From assembly GCA_036644995.1 (NCBI GenBank), contig JAVXOZ010000011.1:1-60252 (forward strand): a stretch of 60,252 nucleotides of DNA, read 5' to 3'. Below are positions 24,448-33,677 of the stretch, one piece after another. The notes beneath the pieces were generated by a model. It was not told where the DNA came from, made no database searches, and saw nothing but the letters and a program-made list of their open reading frames with translations. The position numbers and the translations under genes are program-made. Position 1 is the first letter of the stretch. Every line of letters begins with the position of its first letter. The DNA comes from Cryptoclostridium sp036644995 (GTDB lineage Bacteria; Bacillota; Dehalobacteriia; UBA7702).

Positions 24448-24971
24448 AAACCAATATTCGCCTGACAGGAACAGGAGGTCAAGGTTTAATTTTAGCAGGA
24501 ATCATCTTGGCTGAAGCTGCTCTTTTAGAAGGAAAAAATGCCATACAGAGCCAAAGCTACGGACCAGAAGCCCGTGGCGGTGCCTCTAAAGCCGAGGTTA
24601 TAGTGGCTGATGAACCCATACATTACCCCAAGGTTTTAGAATCCGATTATTTACTTGCCATGAGTGAAAAAGCATACGTAAAATACAACAGCGGTATGAA
24701 GGAAAACTCCATACTCATCATAGATACCACCTTTGTGGCGGAACGCCCCAACGAAAAAGCAGGAAAAATCATCGCCATACCCATAACCAAATTGGCAAAA
24801 GAAGCCACAGGCAGAGAAATGACCGCCAATATTGCGGCTTTGGGCATTTTGGCAGGCTTGGGCATAGTAAGTGAAAAACACTTGAAAGAGGCAATTTTAG
24901 CAAGAGTACCCAAAGGCACCGAAGAACTCAATATGAAAGCCTTTGAAGTGGGAAAAGCCAGCATAAAATAA
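24444..24971 (+). CDS. korC: 2-oxoglutarate:ferredoxin oxidoreductase, gamma subunit
   Basis: A 175-residue Rossmann-like subunit starting with KTNIRLTGTGGQGLILAGI, the gamma-subunit glycine motif, and SQSYGPEARGGASKAEV at about 37-53, diagnostic for this family. It overlaps korB by 4 bases and ends the operon. The partner set is complete, so the enzyme should be functional. Confidence 0.94.
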   Translation: MKTNIRLTGTGGQGLILAGIILAEAALLEGKNAIQSQSYGPEARGGASKAEVIVADEPIHYPKVLESDYLLAMSEKAYVKYNSGMKENSILIIDTTFVAERPNEKAGKIIAIPITKLAKEATGREMTANIAALGILAGLGIVSEKHLKEAILARVPKGTEELNMKAFEVGKASIK

Positions 24972-25062
24972 TAAATGCCAAATTACAAACCCAGTGGTTT
25001 TTGCTCCTTGAAAATAGCTAAAATATGCTAAGCCGTAATTACCCATATAATTAACAAAAAAT

Positions 25063-25110
25063 AAAACCGAGATGCTACATACAATTAAGTATGTCAACAT
25101 CTCGGTTTTT
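25063..25110. terminator. Terminator of the kor operon
   Basis: AAAACCGAGATG pairs with CATCTCGGTTTTT, with an inner ACATAC/GTATGT stem. The T-run is on the plus strand and the A-tract allows leftward use too. Confidence 0.85.
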
Positions 25111-25146
25111 AATATTTTCACAGGTAATATATTTTGTTTTAAGCAC

Positions 25147-25198
25147 AATACTTGATTCAAATACTTGATTCAAATACTTGATTCAAATACTTGATTGA
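25147..25198. repeat. 13-bp tandem repeat (4 copies)
   Basis: AATACTTGATTCA repeated four times without gaps; the last copy has one change. There is no gene in 24972-25438. A second array (TCCTTGATACTGCTTAAAAC twice, then TGCTTAAAAC) lies at 25386-25435, next to the end of the AI-2E transporter gene. Confidence 0.85.
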
Positions 25199-25438
25199 AT
25201 CAAATTAAACCCGTTTTCCCTATTTTAGGCTTTGCTATTGTAGGCCTTAGAGATAAAAACCAACAGAAAAAACCAATTATCATAAGATATTAGGAACTGC
25301 AAATCCACAAATAGCAAATTTACCCAGGGTAAAACTTTACTCATAAACTCAACGAAGCCATAAAACAAGCAGATTATTATGTGCTTCCTTGATACTGCTT
25401 AAAACTCCTTGATACTGCTTAAAACTGCTTAAAACTAT

Positions 25439-26614
25439 TTAAAATCTAATTTTATTTTCTTCCGATGCGTAATCATCGGTTTTGGTTGAAAGTCCTTTAT
25501 CCTTAAGTTTTTTATTGGTTCTCATACGCAATACCGTATAGATAATTGCAAACACAGGAACACCCACCAGCATACCCACAAATCCGAATAAACTGCCGCT
25601 TATCACAATGGAAAACACAATCCAAATTGCAGAAATACCAATGGAAAGCCCTAATATCTTAGGACCGATAACATTGCCATCCAACTGCTGTAAAACCAAG
25701 ATGAAAAGTGGGAACCATAATGCTTTGGTAGGATCCGCAATAAGTAAAATAAAGAAAGAGGGAATCGCCCCAAAAAACGGGCCAAAAAATGGGATAATAT
25801 TGGTAACACCCACAATAACAGAAATAAGCAAAGCAAAAGGAAATTTGAAAATGGATAAAAACACAAAGCAGATTATGCCAATAATCAAGGAATCCAAAAG
25901 CTTACCACAAATAAAATTACTGAAGGTGCTGTTGGTCATAGCGGTAAAACTTAGGATAGAATTAACTTTTTCCGTTTTGCAATTAGCATACAAAAGTTTT
26001 TTAATCTGGGCAAAAAACTTTTCTTTGGTACCAATAAAATAGATAGAAACGATAACTGCTATGATAATATTAAGCAATACCTTGGATAAGGCAGTGGTAA
26101 TATTAACCGTATATGGCACAATCCATGAAATAAAATCAGGAATGCCTTTTTCAAAATAGAGTAAGGTTTGGTTCAACCATTGCTGCACTCCGGATTGCCA
26201 ACCATATTTCACGGAAATTTCATTAACCACAGTTAAAAGATTTTCAATATAATCCGGCACATTGGTAATCAACACAGTTATACTTTTTAAAGTTTGCGGC
26301 ACCAACATGAAAAGGAATAGTCCCAAAATAATAATGGCTAAAGTGTAACCTGCTATCATAGCAAAAATTCTTTGCATCTTAGGATTTTTTAATTTAAAAA
26401 AGACTCTTTTTTCTAAGCTAACCACAAAAAAATTAATTAAATAGGCTATAATAAAACCTAAAATAAATGGCTGGAAAATAGAAAAAAACCAAGAAAGCAT
26501 TGATAAAAAATCATCAAATCGCAGTAACGTAAAGTATAGCAAAACCCCACTAATCACCACAATAAGTGCGGATATCGTTTTGGAAGTAAAGTATTTATTC
26601 CAGTCTATTTTCAT
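25439..26614 (-). CDS. AI-2E-family transporter
   Basis: A 391-residue membrane protein of PF01594. The start is the ATG at 26614 with AGAGG 7 bases upstream; an earlier start at 26638 has no such site. About seven or eight membrane helices with the typical pair of N-terminal hairpins, a long helical segment (about 100-200), and the family signature SFTAMTNSTFSNFICGKLLDS followed by IPFFGPFFGAIPS near residue 270. Family members include AI-2 exporters and Na+(Li+)/H+ antiporters, so the substrate is open. Confidence 0.88.
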   Translation of the reverse strand: MKIDWNKYFTSKTISALIVVISGVLLYFTLLRFDDFLSMLSWFFSIFQPFILGFIIAYLINFFVVSLEKRVFFKLKNPKMQRIFAMIAGYTLAIIILGLFLFMLVPQTLKSITVLITNVPDYIENLLTVVNEISVKYGWQSGVQQWLNQTLLYFEKGIPDFISWIVPYTVNITTALSKVLLNIIIAVIVSIYFIGTKEKFFAQIKKLLYANCKTEKVNSILSFTAMTNSTFSNFICGKLLDSLIIGIICFVFLSIFKFPFALLISVIVGVTNIIPFFGPFFGAIPSFFILLIADPTKALWFPLFILVLQQLDGNVIGPKILGLSIGISAIWIVFSIVISGSLFGFVGMLVGVPVFAIIYTVLRMRTNKKLKDKGLSTKTDDYASEENKIRF

Positions 26615-26689
26615 AATCCAACCTCTAAATTCATTCATTGTCCTTATTTTAATTATACAATGAATCGCAAAAATAGTCTATGTTTAATA

Positions 26690-26718
26690 TTGGAATTACT
26701 AAAAAAATATGCTATAAT
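26690..26718 (+). promoter_or_regulatory. Promoter of the zinc phospholipase-like gene
   Basis: TTGGAA, a 17-base spacer ending in TGC, and TATAAT (extended -10). It is in the divergent spacer shared with the AI-2E gene. Confidence 0.6.
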
Positions 26719-26749
26719 TATAGATAAATTATAATTCGGGGAGATAAAA

Positions 26750-27682
26750 ATGGCAGACTTTACAACACATCATATTCTTGGGCAACAAGTTCTGGCGGCA
26801 ACAACAGCATCCATAGCCAATATTATTGAAAATAACATTGGCACTTTTTGTTGGGGATTGCAAGGGCCGGATTTATTATATTTTCACCGTGCAGTGGTGG
26901 TGGGCAGCCCCTTACCATCCTATGGTAGAATGATTCACGGGGAAAAAACTGCGGATTTATTTAATTTTTTAGCCAACGATATTATCAGCCACCGAAAATG
27001 CTTAGATTTTGAAAATCTTTTAAGCTATTATTTCGGCTTTTGCTGCCACTATGCTCTGGATAGCAAAATTCACCCCTATGTTTTTTCAAAACAATACGAC
27101 TTAGAAGCAGCTTTAGGCCATGCCCCCACAGATAACAGTGCACATTGGCACATGGAAAGCGGCATAGATGAGGCTATATATCCTTTGGTTTACGATGAAA
27201 AAATATCCGAATTTAATGTGCGGGATTATTACCAAATAACCAAAGATGAAAAACGCTCTGTTGCAGGTCTTTACAGCAGAATATTGTGGAATGTGTACGG
27301 ACTCCGAGTCCAAGCACGGGATATTGAAACTTGCTTTGTGGATGGCATTTGGATAAACCAATTACTTTATGATAAAAAAGGAACCATGAAACCCTTGGCT
27401 ATAATGCTCCAAAATGTTTTAAAATTAAACAAGCAATTCAAAGGGCACTTTAAAAGTGCTGCACCCGTGGGTGAGGACTTTCTTAATTTAACCAAAAAAC
27501 CATGGTACCACTATGGTGAAGGAGTTACCAAAACTGATAGCGTAATAGACATTATGGAAGCAGCCAAAAACACCGCCTTGGAGCTTTTAACAGTGAGTGA
27601 AAAAGCCATACACTGCGGTAATCGCCACTTAATTACAGATTTAGATTTCAGCCGCTCCTTTGTGGACGGTAAAAGAAAATAG
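26750..27682 (+). CDS. Zinc-dependent phospholipase C-domain protein
   Basis: A 310-residue protein whose N-terminal two thirds match the Zn_dep_PLPC domain: TTHHILGQQVL, GLQGPDLLYFHRAV, FCCHYALDSKIHPYVF and HWHMESGIDEAIY supply the His/Asp zinc ligands. There is no signal peptide, so it acts inside the cell, unlike secreted clostridial alpha-toxins. Such intracellular forms are common in Clostridia; the substrate is unknown. It is followed at once by ridA, 10 bases after the stop. Confidence 0.8.
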   Translation: MADFTTHHILGQQVLAATTASIANIIENNIGTFCWGLQGPDLLYFHRAVVVGSPLPSYGRMIHGEKTADLFNFLANDIISHRKCLDFENLLSYYFGFCCHYALDSKIHPYVFSKQYDLEAALGHAPTDNSAHWHMESGIDEAIYPLVYDEKISEFNVRDYYQITKDEKRSVAGLYSRILWNVYGLRVQARDIETCFVDGIWINQLLYDKKGTMKPLAIMLQNVLKLNKQFKGHFKSAAPVGEDFLNLTKKPWYHYGEGVTKTDSVIDIMEAAKNTALELLTVSEKAIHCGNRHLITDLDFSRSFVDGKRK

Positions 27683-27692
27683 GAGGATGAAA

Positions 27693-28076
27693 ATGAAAAA
27701 AGTAATTAGCACCAAAAATGCTCCCGATGCCATTGGGGCATATTCACAGGGGATAATAGTTAATGGATTTTTATATGCCTCGGGTCAAATTGCATTGGTA
27801 CCTCAAACCGGTACAGTAGAAGCCCAAAATATTGAAGGGCAAACCAACCAAGTTATGGAAAACATTGGGGGCATATTAAAAGCAGCAGATTTGGATTACA
27901 GCGATATAGTAAAAATGACTGTATTTTTAGATGACATAGACAATTTTGCTAAGTTTAACGAAATTTACGCTACCTATCTAAAAGAACCCTACCCCGCCAG
28001 AAGCGTGGTAGCAGTGGCAGCTTTACCCAAAAAAGTTAAAGTAGAAATTGAAATGACTGCGGCTTTAAGAGATTAA
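27693..28076 (+). CDS. ridA: RidA-family enamine/imine deaminase
   Basis: A 127-residue protein of the YjgF/RidA family, which hydrolyses reactive 2-aminoacrylate formed by PLP enzymes such as threonine dehydratase. The ATG at 27693 has AGGAGG 6 bases upstream. Family marks are KNAPDAIGAYSQG, FLYASGQIAL, the catalytic Arg in PARSVVAVAALP and the C-terminal KVEIEMTAAL. It probably shares a transcript with the zinc phospholipase-like gene; its terminator follows repeat copy B1. Confidence 0.93.
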   Translation: MKKVISTKNAPDAIGAYSQGIIVNGFLYASGQIALVPQTGTVEAQNIEGQTNQVMENIGGILKAADLDYSDIVKMTVFLDDIDNFAKFNEIYATYLKEPYPARSVVAVAALPKKVKVEIEMTAALRD

Positions 28077-28149
28077 CACCAAATAAACTTTAAGCCGCAA
28101 AATAACCAATGAATACCAAAACCATTTTCAACATATCCCAACTTAAAAG

Positions 28150-28176
28150 CCCCATAACACAAAAAAGTGTTATGGG
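28150..28176 (+). repeat. Left copy of a duplicated terminator hairpin
   Basis: CCCATAACACAAAAAAGTGT plus TATGGG (28151-28176) is the same 26-base hairpin as at 28342-28367. This copy has no T-run and stands 2 bases before repeat B1. Confidence 0.85.
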
Positions 28177-28178
28177 AC

Positions 28179-28340
28179 AGATTGTAGCCAAAAAATAATT
28201 TTGGCTACAAGATGATAGGCTTTGGAGAAAGACTTAGAACAGCTAAACGCACCAAAATGCGGAATCGCAGTGTACTTTGATGTACATAAGAGTTCGGAGT
28301 TTGGGGAGTTTGGCTGTTATCAGCCTTTATACTCAGTCTC
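28179..28340 (+). repeat. Structured intergenic repeat, subtype B, copy 1
   Basis: About 162 bp that begins AGATTGTAGCC and has the same plan as subtype A with other base pairs: the first hairpin is TTGTAGCCAAAA/TTTTGGCTACAA where A has TTGTCAAAAAAC and its complement, and AACAGCTAAAC pairs with GTTTGGCTGTT in the long arm. The tip TGTACTTTGATGTACATAAG matches the A tip TGTACATAGATGTACATAAG. It lies between convergent ridA and the flavoprotein gene. Confidence 0.75.
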
Positions 28341-28375
28341 ACCCATAACACAAAAAAGTGTTATGGGGTTTTTTT
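28341..28375 (+). terminator. Terminator of ridA (right hairpin copy)
   Basis: The 26-base hairpin CCCATAACAC...GTGTTATGGG followed by GTTTTTTT. It is the functional rightward terminator; the repeat element is therefore inside the ridA 3' untranslated region. Confidence 0.85.
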
Positions 28376-28466
28376 CTGTTTATATTTAGTTACTAAATGC
28401 TATTTTGCTGTGAGTTTGCACCTTAATTTTGTTAACTTTAGTAAATTAAGCTAAAATAGCAGATAA

Positions 28467-28931
28467 TCAATTTTTTTTGCCGCAAAAATCCGTGGAAACA
28501 ATTTTAAAAATAAAAACACTTTTTATGGATTTTTCTTCAAATTCAAAATCTTTAGCCGTTAAATGCTGCATTAAAGTTTTTAAAGCAAAAGCCTTTTCAT
28601 CATCATTTTCAACAAATATAGCTTCACCTGTACCAATAACATCTCCATAGGAAATTGTATAGGTACAGGGCTTGTCAGAGCCTTTTAATTCACCTTCCCA
28701 GTGGGTTTCAAACCCAACATGGGGGTTATTTTTTAAGATATCCAGCTTTCGACCCTTAGATGCACAATGAAAATAGAGCGTCAAGGTTTCTCCCTCTAAA
28801 ACATAGCCATAATTTAATGGCACGATGTAAGGAGCACCATTATCCACCATGGCAATGGAGCAAACCGAAGTTTTTGCCAAAATTTCCGTTATACCTTGGG
28901 CATCTTTAACTTCTCTTTCTTTTCTCCGCAT
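28467..28931 (-). CDS. Pyridoxamine 5'-phosphate oxidase-like flavoprotein (NimA type)
   Basis: A 154-residue FMN-binding split-barrel protein. The pattern MRRKEREV at the start, SVCSIAMVDNGAPYIVPLNY, LTLYFHCASKGRKLDIL and NPHVGFE is typical of the NimA-like group, whose founding members reduce nitroimidazoles; most members have unknown substrates. Family length is about 150-160, so it is complete. It is alone, leftward, with a GAAAG-type ribosome site. Confidence 0.85.
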   Translation of the reverse strand: MRRKEREVKDAQGITEILAKTSVCSIAMVDNGAPYIVPLNYGYVLEGETLTLYFHCASKGRKLDILKNNPHVGFETHWEGELKGSDKPCTYTISYGDVIGTGEAIFVENDDEKAFALKTLMQHLTAKDFEFEEKSIKSVFIFKIVSTDFCGKKN

Positions 28932-28978
28932 AAAATTACTTCTTTCTCAATGGTCTTTAGATATCAACTTTTATATAA

Positions 28979-30202
28979 TCAGTGAAAATCCACATCTAAA
29001 AATTTAGCCAGCAAAGTTTTGCCATCGGGGTATAAAATTCCCGTTGCTTTGGCGGTTTTTTCACAATGGGCAATGCTATGGTCTAATTTGTGATAGCGGC
29101 TGTCAAAAATCATAAAGGGAATAGCCTCACGGCTATGGGTGCGTATTTCCAAAGGTGTGGCATGATCAGGCATCACCATAATGCGGTAATCCTCTCCCAT
29201 TGCCTCACAGGCAGCAATAACTTGGGGAATAGTTTCGGTATCTATGCGTTCAATGGCACTGATTTTTTTATCTAATCTGCCTTGATGTCCACTTTCATCC
29301 GGTGCTTCCACATGAACGAATACAAATTCGCCACCGCCCTTTAAATATGCCGCTGCCAAATCCCCTTTGCCACGAAAATCCGTAACCACCCCACCGGTGG
29401 CAGAACCTAAATACAAAATATCCATTTTGGCACTGATGCCAATACCACGGATAAGATCCACACCACTTATAACGCCGCCTTTAAGACCGTAACGCTGCTG
29501 AAAAGATGGCAATTCCGCCTTTACTCCGGGTCCCCAAAACCAAAGGGCATTGGCTGGTTTTTCACCTTTTGCCAATTTTTCCACATTGTATGGTTGCTTT
29601 TTTAAGATTTCATGAGCTTTTTTCATGAAAGCCACGGCTTTTTCTTGACCTGAACCTTGGGGTAAATGGTCACCCACTTTTTCATCCATAATTTCATGGG
29701 CAGGGTCATAGATGGTATCCAAAGGCCCATTATGCCAACGCAAAATATTACGGAAAGAAACGCTGGAAAACAGTTCCATTTCTTCATCGTCCAAGGCTTT
29801 TTTAACCTCGGCGATGAGTCCATGGGCATCGGCGGTTTCAATTTCGCCACCGCTGTAATCTATCAAACTTTTTTCTTCAAAGGTATCGCCATCTTCGCTT
29901 AAAGTTACTAAATTAGCACGTAAGGTAACATCCTCAGGCGCCATTTCCACCCCTGCGGAAATAGCTTCTATGGAAGAACGACCCTTGTAAAATTCTGAAG
30001 GGGGATAACCCAAAACCGAAAGATTGGCAACATCGGACCCCGGGGCATATTCAGGGGGAACACTTTGGCAAAGACCCGTAATGCCACCTGCTGCCATGGC
30101 ATTGGTATTGGGCTTATTAGCCACCTCCATAGGGGTTTTATTGCCTAATTCCGCTATGGGCCAATCTGCCATGCCGTCTGCCAGAATAAATATATATTTC
30201 AT
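28979..30202 (-). CDS. apgM: Cofactor-independent phosphoglycerate mutase, archaeal-type (ApgM)
   Basis: A 407-residue alkaline-phosphatase-fold enzyme interconverting 3- and 2-phosphoglycerate in glycolysis. Metal-binding parts are FILADGMADWP near the N-terminus with GSDVANLSVLGYPP (the Ser-bearing segment), EAPDESGHQG, and MPDHATP near the C-terminus with RTHSREAIPF. This group also contains ThrH-like phosphatases, yet the length and motifs fit ApgM. The 375-bp spacer upstream holds the por promoter. Confidence 0.9.
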   Translation of the reverse strand: MKYIFILADGMADWPIAELGNKTPMEVANKPNTNAMAAGGITGLCQSVPPEYAPGSDVANLSVLGYPPSEFYKGRSSIEAISAGVEMAPEDVTLRANLVTLSEDGDTFEEKSLIDYSGGEIETADAHGLIAEVKKALDDEEMELFSSVSFRNILRWHNGPLDTIYDPAHEIMDEKVGDHLPQGSGQEKAVAFMKKAHEILKKQPYNVEKLAKGEKPANALWFWGPGVKAELPSFQQRYGLKGGVISGVDLIRGIGISAKMDILYLGSATGGVVTDFRGKGDLAAAYLKGGGEFVFVHVEAPDESGHQGRLDKKISAIERIDTETIPQVIAACEAMGEDYRIMVMPDHATPLEIRTHSREAIPFMIFDSRYHKLDHSIAHCEKTAKATGILYPDGKTLLAKFLDVDFH

Positions 30203-30497
30203 TTCAATCTCGCTTTCTAAATTTATTTTCTCTATTTTTTTAGGTAAATTAATGATATACTACAATATTTAATTATATATAAAATATCCACCGCTGACAA
30301 GGGCTAATTTTAAATCCTCTTAATTCCTGAAAATGAAGATATTATCCTTGTATAAAATATTTTTCTGCTTGGATAAATTGGGTTTTTGCATAAAAATAAC
30401 ATTTAAAGCAAAAAGAACCTTTCAGCACCATAGAGAGGTAATATTGCAAATGTAGTAATATCCCTGAAAAAACATGGCAAAAGATAAATATTTACCA

Positions 30498-30526
30498 CTG
30501 ACATTTTGATAAAAATAATATATAAT
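30498..30526 (+). promoter_or_regulatory. Promoter of the por operon
   Basis: CTGACA, a 17-base spacer and TATAAT, about 50 bases before the first start codon. No gene lies in 30203-30577; I see no riboswitch there. Confidence 0.5.
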
Positions 30527-30577
30527 ATAACCTATATATACATTATGCTATTAATATATATTTAAGGAGGAAATAAA

Positions 30578-31123
30578 ATGCTTGAAATCCGTACCCATGG
30601 TCGGGGCGGACAAGGGGTAGTCACCTATGGTGATATTTTGGCAGAAGCTGCATTAAACAGTGGCTATTTTGTTCAAACCTTGCCCTTCTTCGGCGTAGAA
30701 AGACGGGGTGCCTCCATCAGAGCGTTGCTCCGCTTAGGAAAAGAAGAGATAAAAAAACGCTCCATGTGCTATAACCCCGATATTTTAGTACTATTTAATG
30801 ATAACCAAGTTGCTGAAGCCAAAGCCATAGGCAACACTGATAACGCAACATTGGTGTTTAACAGCAAACACCAAGACCATAAAGAAAAACATTACTGGGT
30901 AATAGATGCGGAAACCATTGCCGATGATTTTGGCTTAACCCGTGGTGACGATGTTTTTATCAACATCATCATGGCAGGTGCTTTGGCAAAGGTATTGGGA
31001 ATTTCCACGGAAAATTTAATCAATGCCATAAAAACCAACCGTGGGGTAGATAGTGAAAACCCCAACGTAAAAGCAGCTTTGGTAGCTTACGAAAACGTAA
31101 AAGAAATAGGAGGTAATGAATAA
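30578..31123 (+). CDS. porC: Pyruvate/2-oxoacid:ferredoxin oxidoreductase, gamma subunit
   Basis: A 181-residue gamma subunit with RTHGRGGQGVVTYGDILAE at the N-terminus and PFFGVERRGASIRALLR, the sequence that marks PorC-type gammas. AAGGAGG precedes the ATG. The gene is first of four in the order C-D-A-B, which is the pyruvate (Por) order of archaea, Thermotoga and many anaerobes, unlike the D-A-B-C kor set 6 kb away. Substrate pyruvate is most likely; 2-ketoisovalerate is the alternative. Confidence 0.9.
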   Translation: MLEIRTHGRGGQGVVTYGDILAEAALNSGYFVQTLPFFGVERRGASIRALLRLGKEEIKKRSMCYNPDILVLFNDNQVAEAKAIGNTDNATLVFNSKHQDHKEKHYWVIDAETIADDFGLTRGDDVFINIIMAGALAKVLGISTENLINAIKTNRGVDSENPNVKAALVAYENVKEIGGNE

Positions 31124-31392
31124 TGCTTCATAAAAAAAGAGAAGAATTTCCCTCCTATTATCCACTTTCCGTACCACAGGAAGGCGCAGGGGGCAACACC
31201 GGCTCTTGGCGGCATAACCGCCCTGAAATTGATAAAGACCAATGCACACAGTGTTTATTTTGCTATGTGTTTTGTCCTGAGGGCGTAATATCCAAAGAAC
31301 AAGATATAAACTATGATTATTGCAAAGGCTGTGGGATTTGTGCCACGGAATGTCCCCAAAAAGCAATAACAATGATTAAGGAGGTGGAATAA
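31123..31392 (+). CDS. porD: Pyruvate/2-oxoacid:ferredoxin oxidoreductase, delta (ferredoxin) subunit
   Basis: An 89-residue ferredoxin subunit with two 4Fe-4S sets, CTQCLFCYVFCPEG (about 40-53) and CKGCGICATECPQ (about 67-79). The N-terminal 35 residues (SVPQEGAGGNTGSWRHNRPE) are the typical PorD lead-in that docks on the core. It overlaps porC by 1 base and ends directly at the porA start. Confidence 0.92.
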   Translation: MLHKKREEFPSYYPLSVPQEGAGGNTGSWRHNRPEIDKDQCTQCLFCYVFCPEGVISKEQDINYDYCKGCGICATECPQKAITMIKEVE

Positions 31393-32532
31393 ATGGCAGA
31401 AAAAATGTTAACCACAGGCAATGGTGCCGCTGCTTTGGCTGTTACCCAAGCTAAAGTAGATTTTGTGGCTGCTTACCCCATTACACCTCAAACCTCAGTA
31501 GCGGAAAAGCTATCTGAATATATTGCCCAAGGTAAATTGGATGCCGCCTATTTGGCAGTGGAATCCGAACACAGTGCCTTGGCTTCTGTTGCCTCCGCCA
31601 GCATGGCAGGTGCCAGAGTTTTCACCGCCACTTCCTCCCAAGGCTTGCTTTATATGCACGAAATAACCCACTATGTGGCAGGTGGCAGATTGCCTGTGGT
31701 TATGGTAAATGTAAACCGTGCCGTGTGCCCACCTTGGTCTTTATATGTTGACCATCACGATGCTTTATCCCAGCGTGATACAGGTTGGATGCAGATATAT
31801 TGCAGCAGCACCCAAGAAATTTACGATACGATTTTACAGGCTTATTATATTGCAGAAAAAATTAACTTACCCATTATGGTAAATTACGATGGTTTTTTAT
31901 TATCCCACTCCATGATGGCAATGGTGCCCAATACCCAAGAACAGGTTGATGAATTTTTACCCCCAATTAACCCCCAATGGAGCTTAGCGCCGGAATATGG
32001 TATTGCTACTTTTGGTAATGTTACCCCCACCGAGGAATATACCCCCTACCGCAAAGGTTTGCAAGATGCCATGGATAATGCTCATATTGCCATTAAGGAA
32101 GCGGGAGAACGATACGAAAAAATAACCAAGCGTAACCATGGCAATTCCATCAGCACCTATCGCACCGAAGATGCAGAATATTTCTTGATTTCCATGGGTT
32201 CCATGGCAACGGAAATGGAAGTAGCTGCGGATATTTTAAGAGAAGAAGGGCTGAAAGTGGGCACAATCCGCATTAGAGTTTTCCGCCCCTTCCCAGCAGC
32301 AGAGCTAAATGCAGCCTTGCCCCAAAATGCTAAAGCTGTGGTTTTAGACCGCAATTACGGTTTTGGCTCTCACGGTGGCATCATCTTCCAAGAAGCAAAA
32401 AGTGCACTCTATGATAGTGGCAAAAATATTAAAATCAAGGGTCTTACCTGCGGCTTAGGCGGAGAAGACCTTTATGCCAAATATTTGGCAGATTTGGCAA
32501 GAACAGAAATTGAAGGGATGGTGAAGGCATAA
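31393..32532 (+). CDS. porA: Pyruvate/2-oxoacid:ferredoxin oxidoreductase, alpha subunit
   Basis: A 379-residue alpha subunit. GNGAAALAVTQAKVDFVAAYPITPQTS is the N-terminal TPP-domain motif, with the pyruvate-recognition stretch ATSSQGLLYMHE and NVNRAVCPPWSLYVDHHD further on. The C-terminal part has RIRVFRPFPAAEL and DRNYGFGSHGG, as in PorA. It overlaps porB by one base. Confidence 0.92.
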   Translation: MAEKMLTTGNGAAALAVTQAKVDFVAAYPITPQTSVAEKLSEYIAQGKLDAAYLAVESEHSALASVASASMAGARVFTATSSQGLLYMHEITHYVAGGRLPVVMVNVNRAVCPPWSLYVDHHDALSQRDTGWMQIYCSSTQEIYDTILQAYYIAEKINLPIMVNYDGFLLSHSMMAMVPNTQEQVDEFLPPINPQWSLAPEYGIATFGNVTPTEEYTPYRKGLQDAMDNAHIAIKEAGERYEKITKRNHGNSISTYRTEDAEYFLISMGSMATEMEVAADILREEGLKVGTIRIRVFRPFPAAELNAALPQNAKAVVLDRNYGFGSHGGIIFQEAKSALYDSGKNIKIKGLTCGLGGEDLYAKYLADLARTEIEGMVKA

Positions 32533-33458
32533 TGGCAACTTTAAAAGATTTAAGCGATTTTGAATTAGTCAAATCCGGTTCCGGAGCTTGTGCAGGCTGT
32601 CCCTCCACCATGGCTTTGAGAATAGTTGGTAAAGCCTTGGGGCCAAATTGCGTTATGCTTATGACCCCCTCCTGTGCTGTGGCTTCCATTGGACTTTTGC
32701 CCAAAACCTGCTATGATGTGCCTGTGCAAAACATTTGTTTTGCCGCTGCAGGAGCATCGGGTGGTGGTGCAGCTGCGGCCTTTGAAATTTTAGAAAAGAA
32801 GGGTCGCATTAAAGAAAAACCCACTGTTTTTAATTGGACAGGGGACGGCGGCACCTACGATATAGGCTTCCAAGGTATCTCCGCTGCGGCGGAAAGAAAC
32901 GACGACTACATCCAATTTTGCTATAATAACGAAGCTTATTCCAACACAGGGGTGCAAAGAAGTGGGGCAACACCCAGATATGCCATAACCACCAATACAC
33001 CCTTGGGCAAAGAAAGCACCAAGAAAAACATGGCTCTTTTGATGCTGGATCATCAAATTCCCTATTTGGCAACGGCATCATTGGCTTACCCCATGGACTT
33101 GTATCGCAAAGTGGAAAAAGCCAAATCCATGAAGGGATTTCGCTATATCGAAATTTTGGCTCCTTGCCATCCGGGATGGAAATTAAACCAAAATGAAACC
33201 GTTTATTATAGTCGCTTAGCAGTGAAAACCAAATCTTGGTTACTTTGGGAAGCAGAAAACGGCAAAGTTACCATCAACAATCCTACTAAAAATCTTTTAG
33301 CAGGTAAAACAGAAGCTGAACCACTGGAAAACTACATTAAAGGACAGGGACGTTTTAAACATATAATGAAAAGTCCCGATAAAGAAAAGTTTTTAAAACA
33401 AATTGAAGCCGATAACCAAGCAGGAATAAAAATGCTGTTACAAAAACTTGAAGATTAA
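32532..33458 (+). CDS. porB: Pyruvate/2-oxoacid:ferredoxin oxidoreductase, beta subunit
   Basis: A 308-residue TPP subunit. SGSGACAGCPSTMALR places two of the cysteines for the proximal cluster, with C49 in TPSCAVAS and another near the C-terminal half; NWTGDGGTYDIGFQG and NNEAYSNTGVQRSG are the GDG-NN thiamine motif. EILAPCHPGWKLNQNE is conserved in PorB. It ends the operon before a strong terminator. Confidence 0.92.
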   Translation: MATLKDLSDFELVKSGSGACAGCPSTMALRIVGKALGPNCVMLMTPSCAVASIGLLPKTCYDVPVQNICFAAAGASGGGAAAAFEILEKKGRIKEKPTVFNWTGDGGTYDIGFQGISAAAERNDDYIQFCYNNEAYSNTGVQRSGATPRYAITTNTPLGKESTKKNMALLMLDHQIPYLATASLAYPMDLYRKVEKAKSMKGFRYIEILAPCHPGWKLNQNETVYYSRLAVKTKSWLLWEAENGKVTINNPTKNLLAGKTEAEPLENYIKGQGRFKHIMKSPDKEKFLKQIEADNQAGIKMLLQKLED

Positions 33459-33474
33459 AATAATTTAAAATATT

Positions 33475-33506
33475 AAAAACCGAACTTGTATATTAGTTCG
33501 GTTTTT
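33475..33506. terminator. Terminator of the por operon
   Basis: AAAAACCGAACT pairs with AGTTCGGTTTTT around an 8-base loop; 17 bases after the porB stop. Confidence 0.88.
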
Positions 33507-33677
33507 AACATTTTTATACATCAAATATATATTTAATCATGGGGTAAGCAAATCTTGTGTTATAATTTTACAAAAAAATGTTAAGGGGTTTATATAATAA
33601 AAAAGCCCAATGGCGTATACTAACAATATCAAAAGAGCAAAGATATAAGTTAATATCATAAAAAAAGGAGAACCGTT

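Noticed and set aside
25147..25198. Possible CRISPR array
   Set aside because: The 13-bp units are adjacent without spacers, and no cas gene is near. No CRISPR array is seen anywhere in the window.
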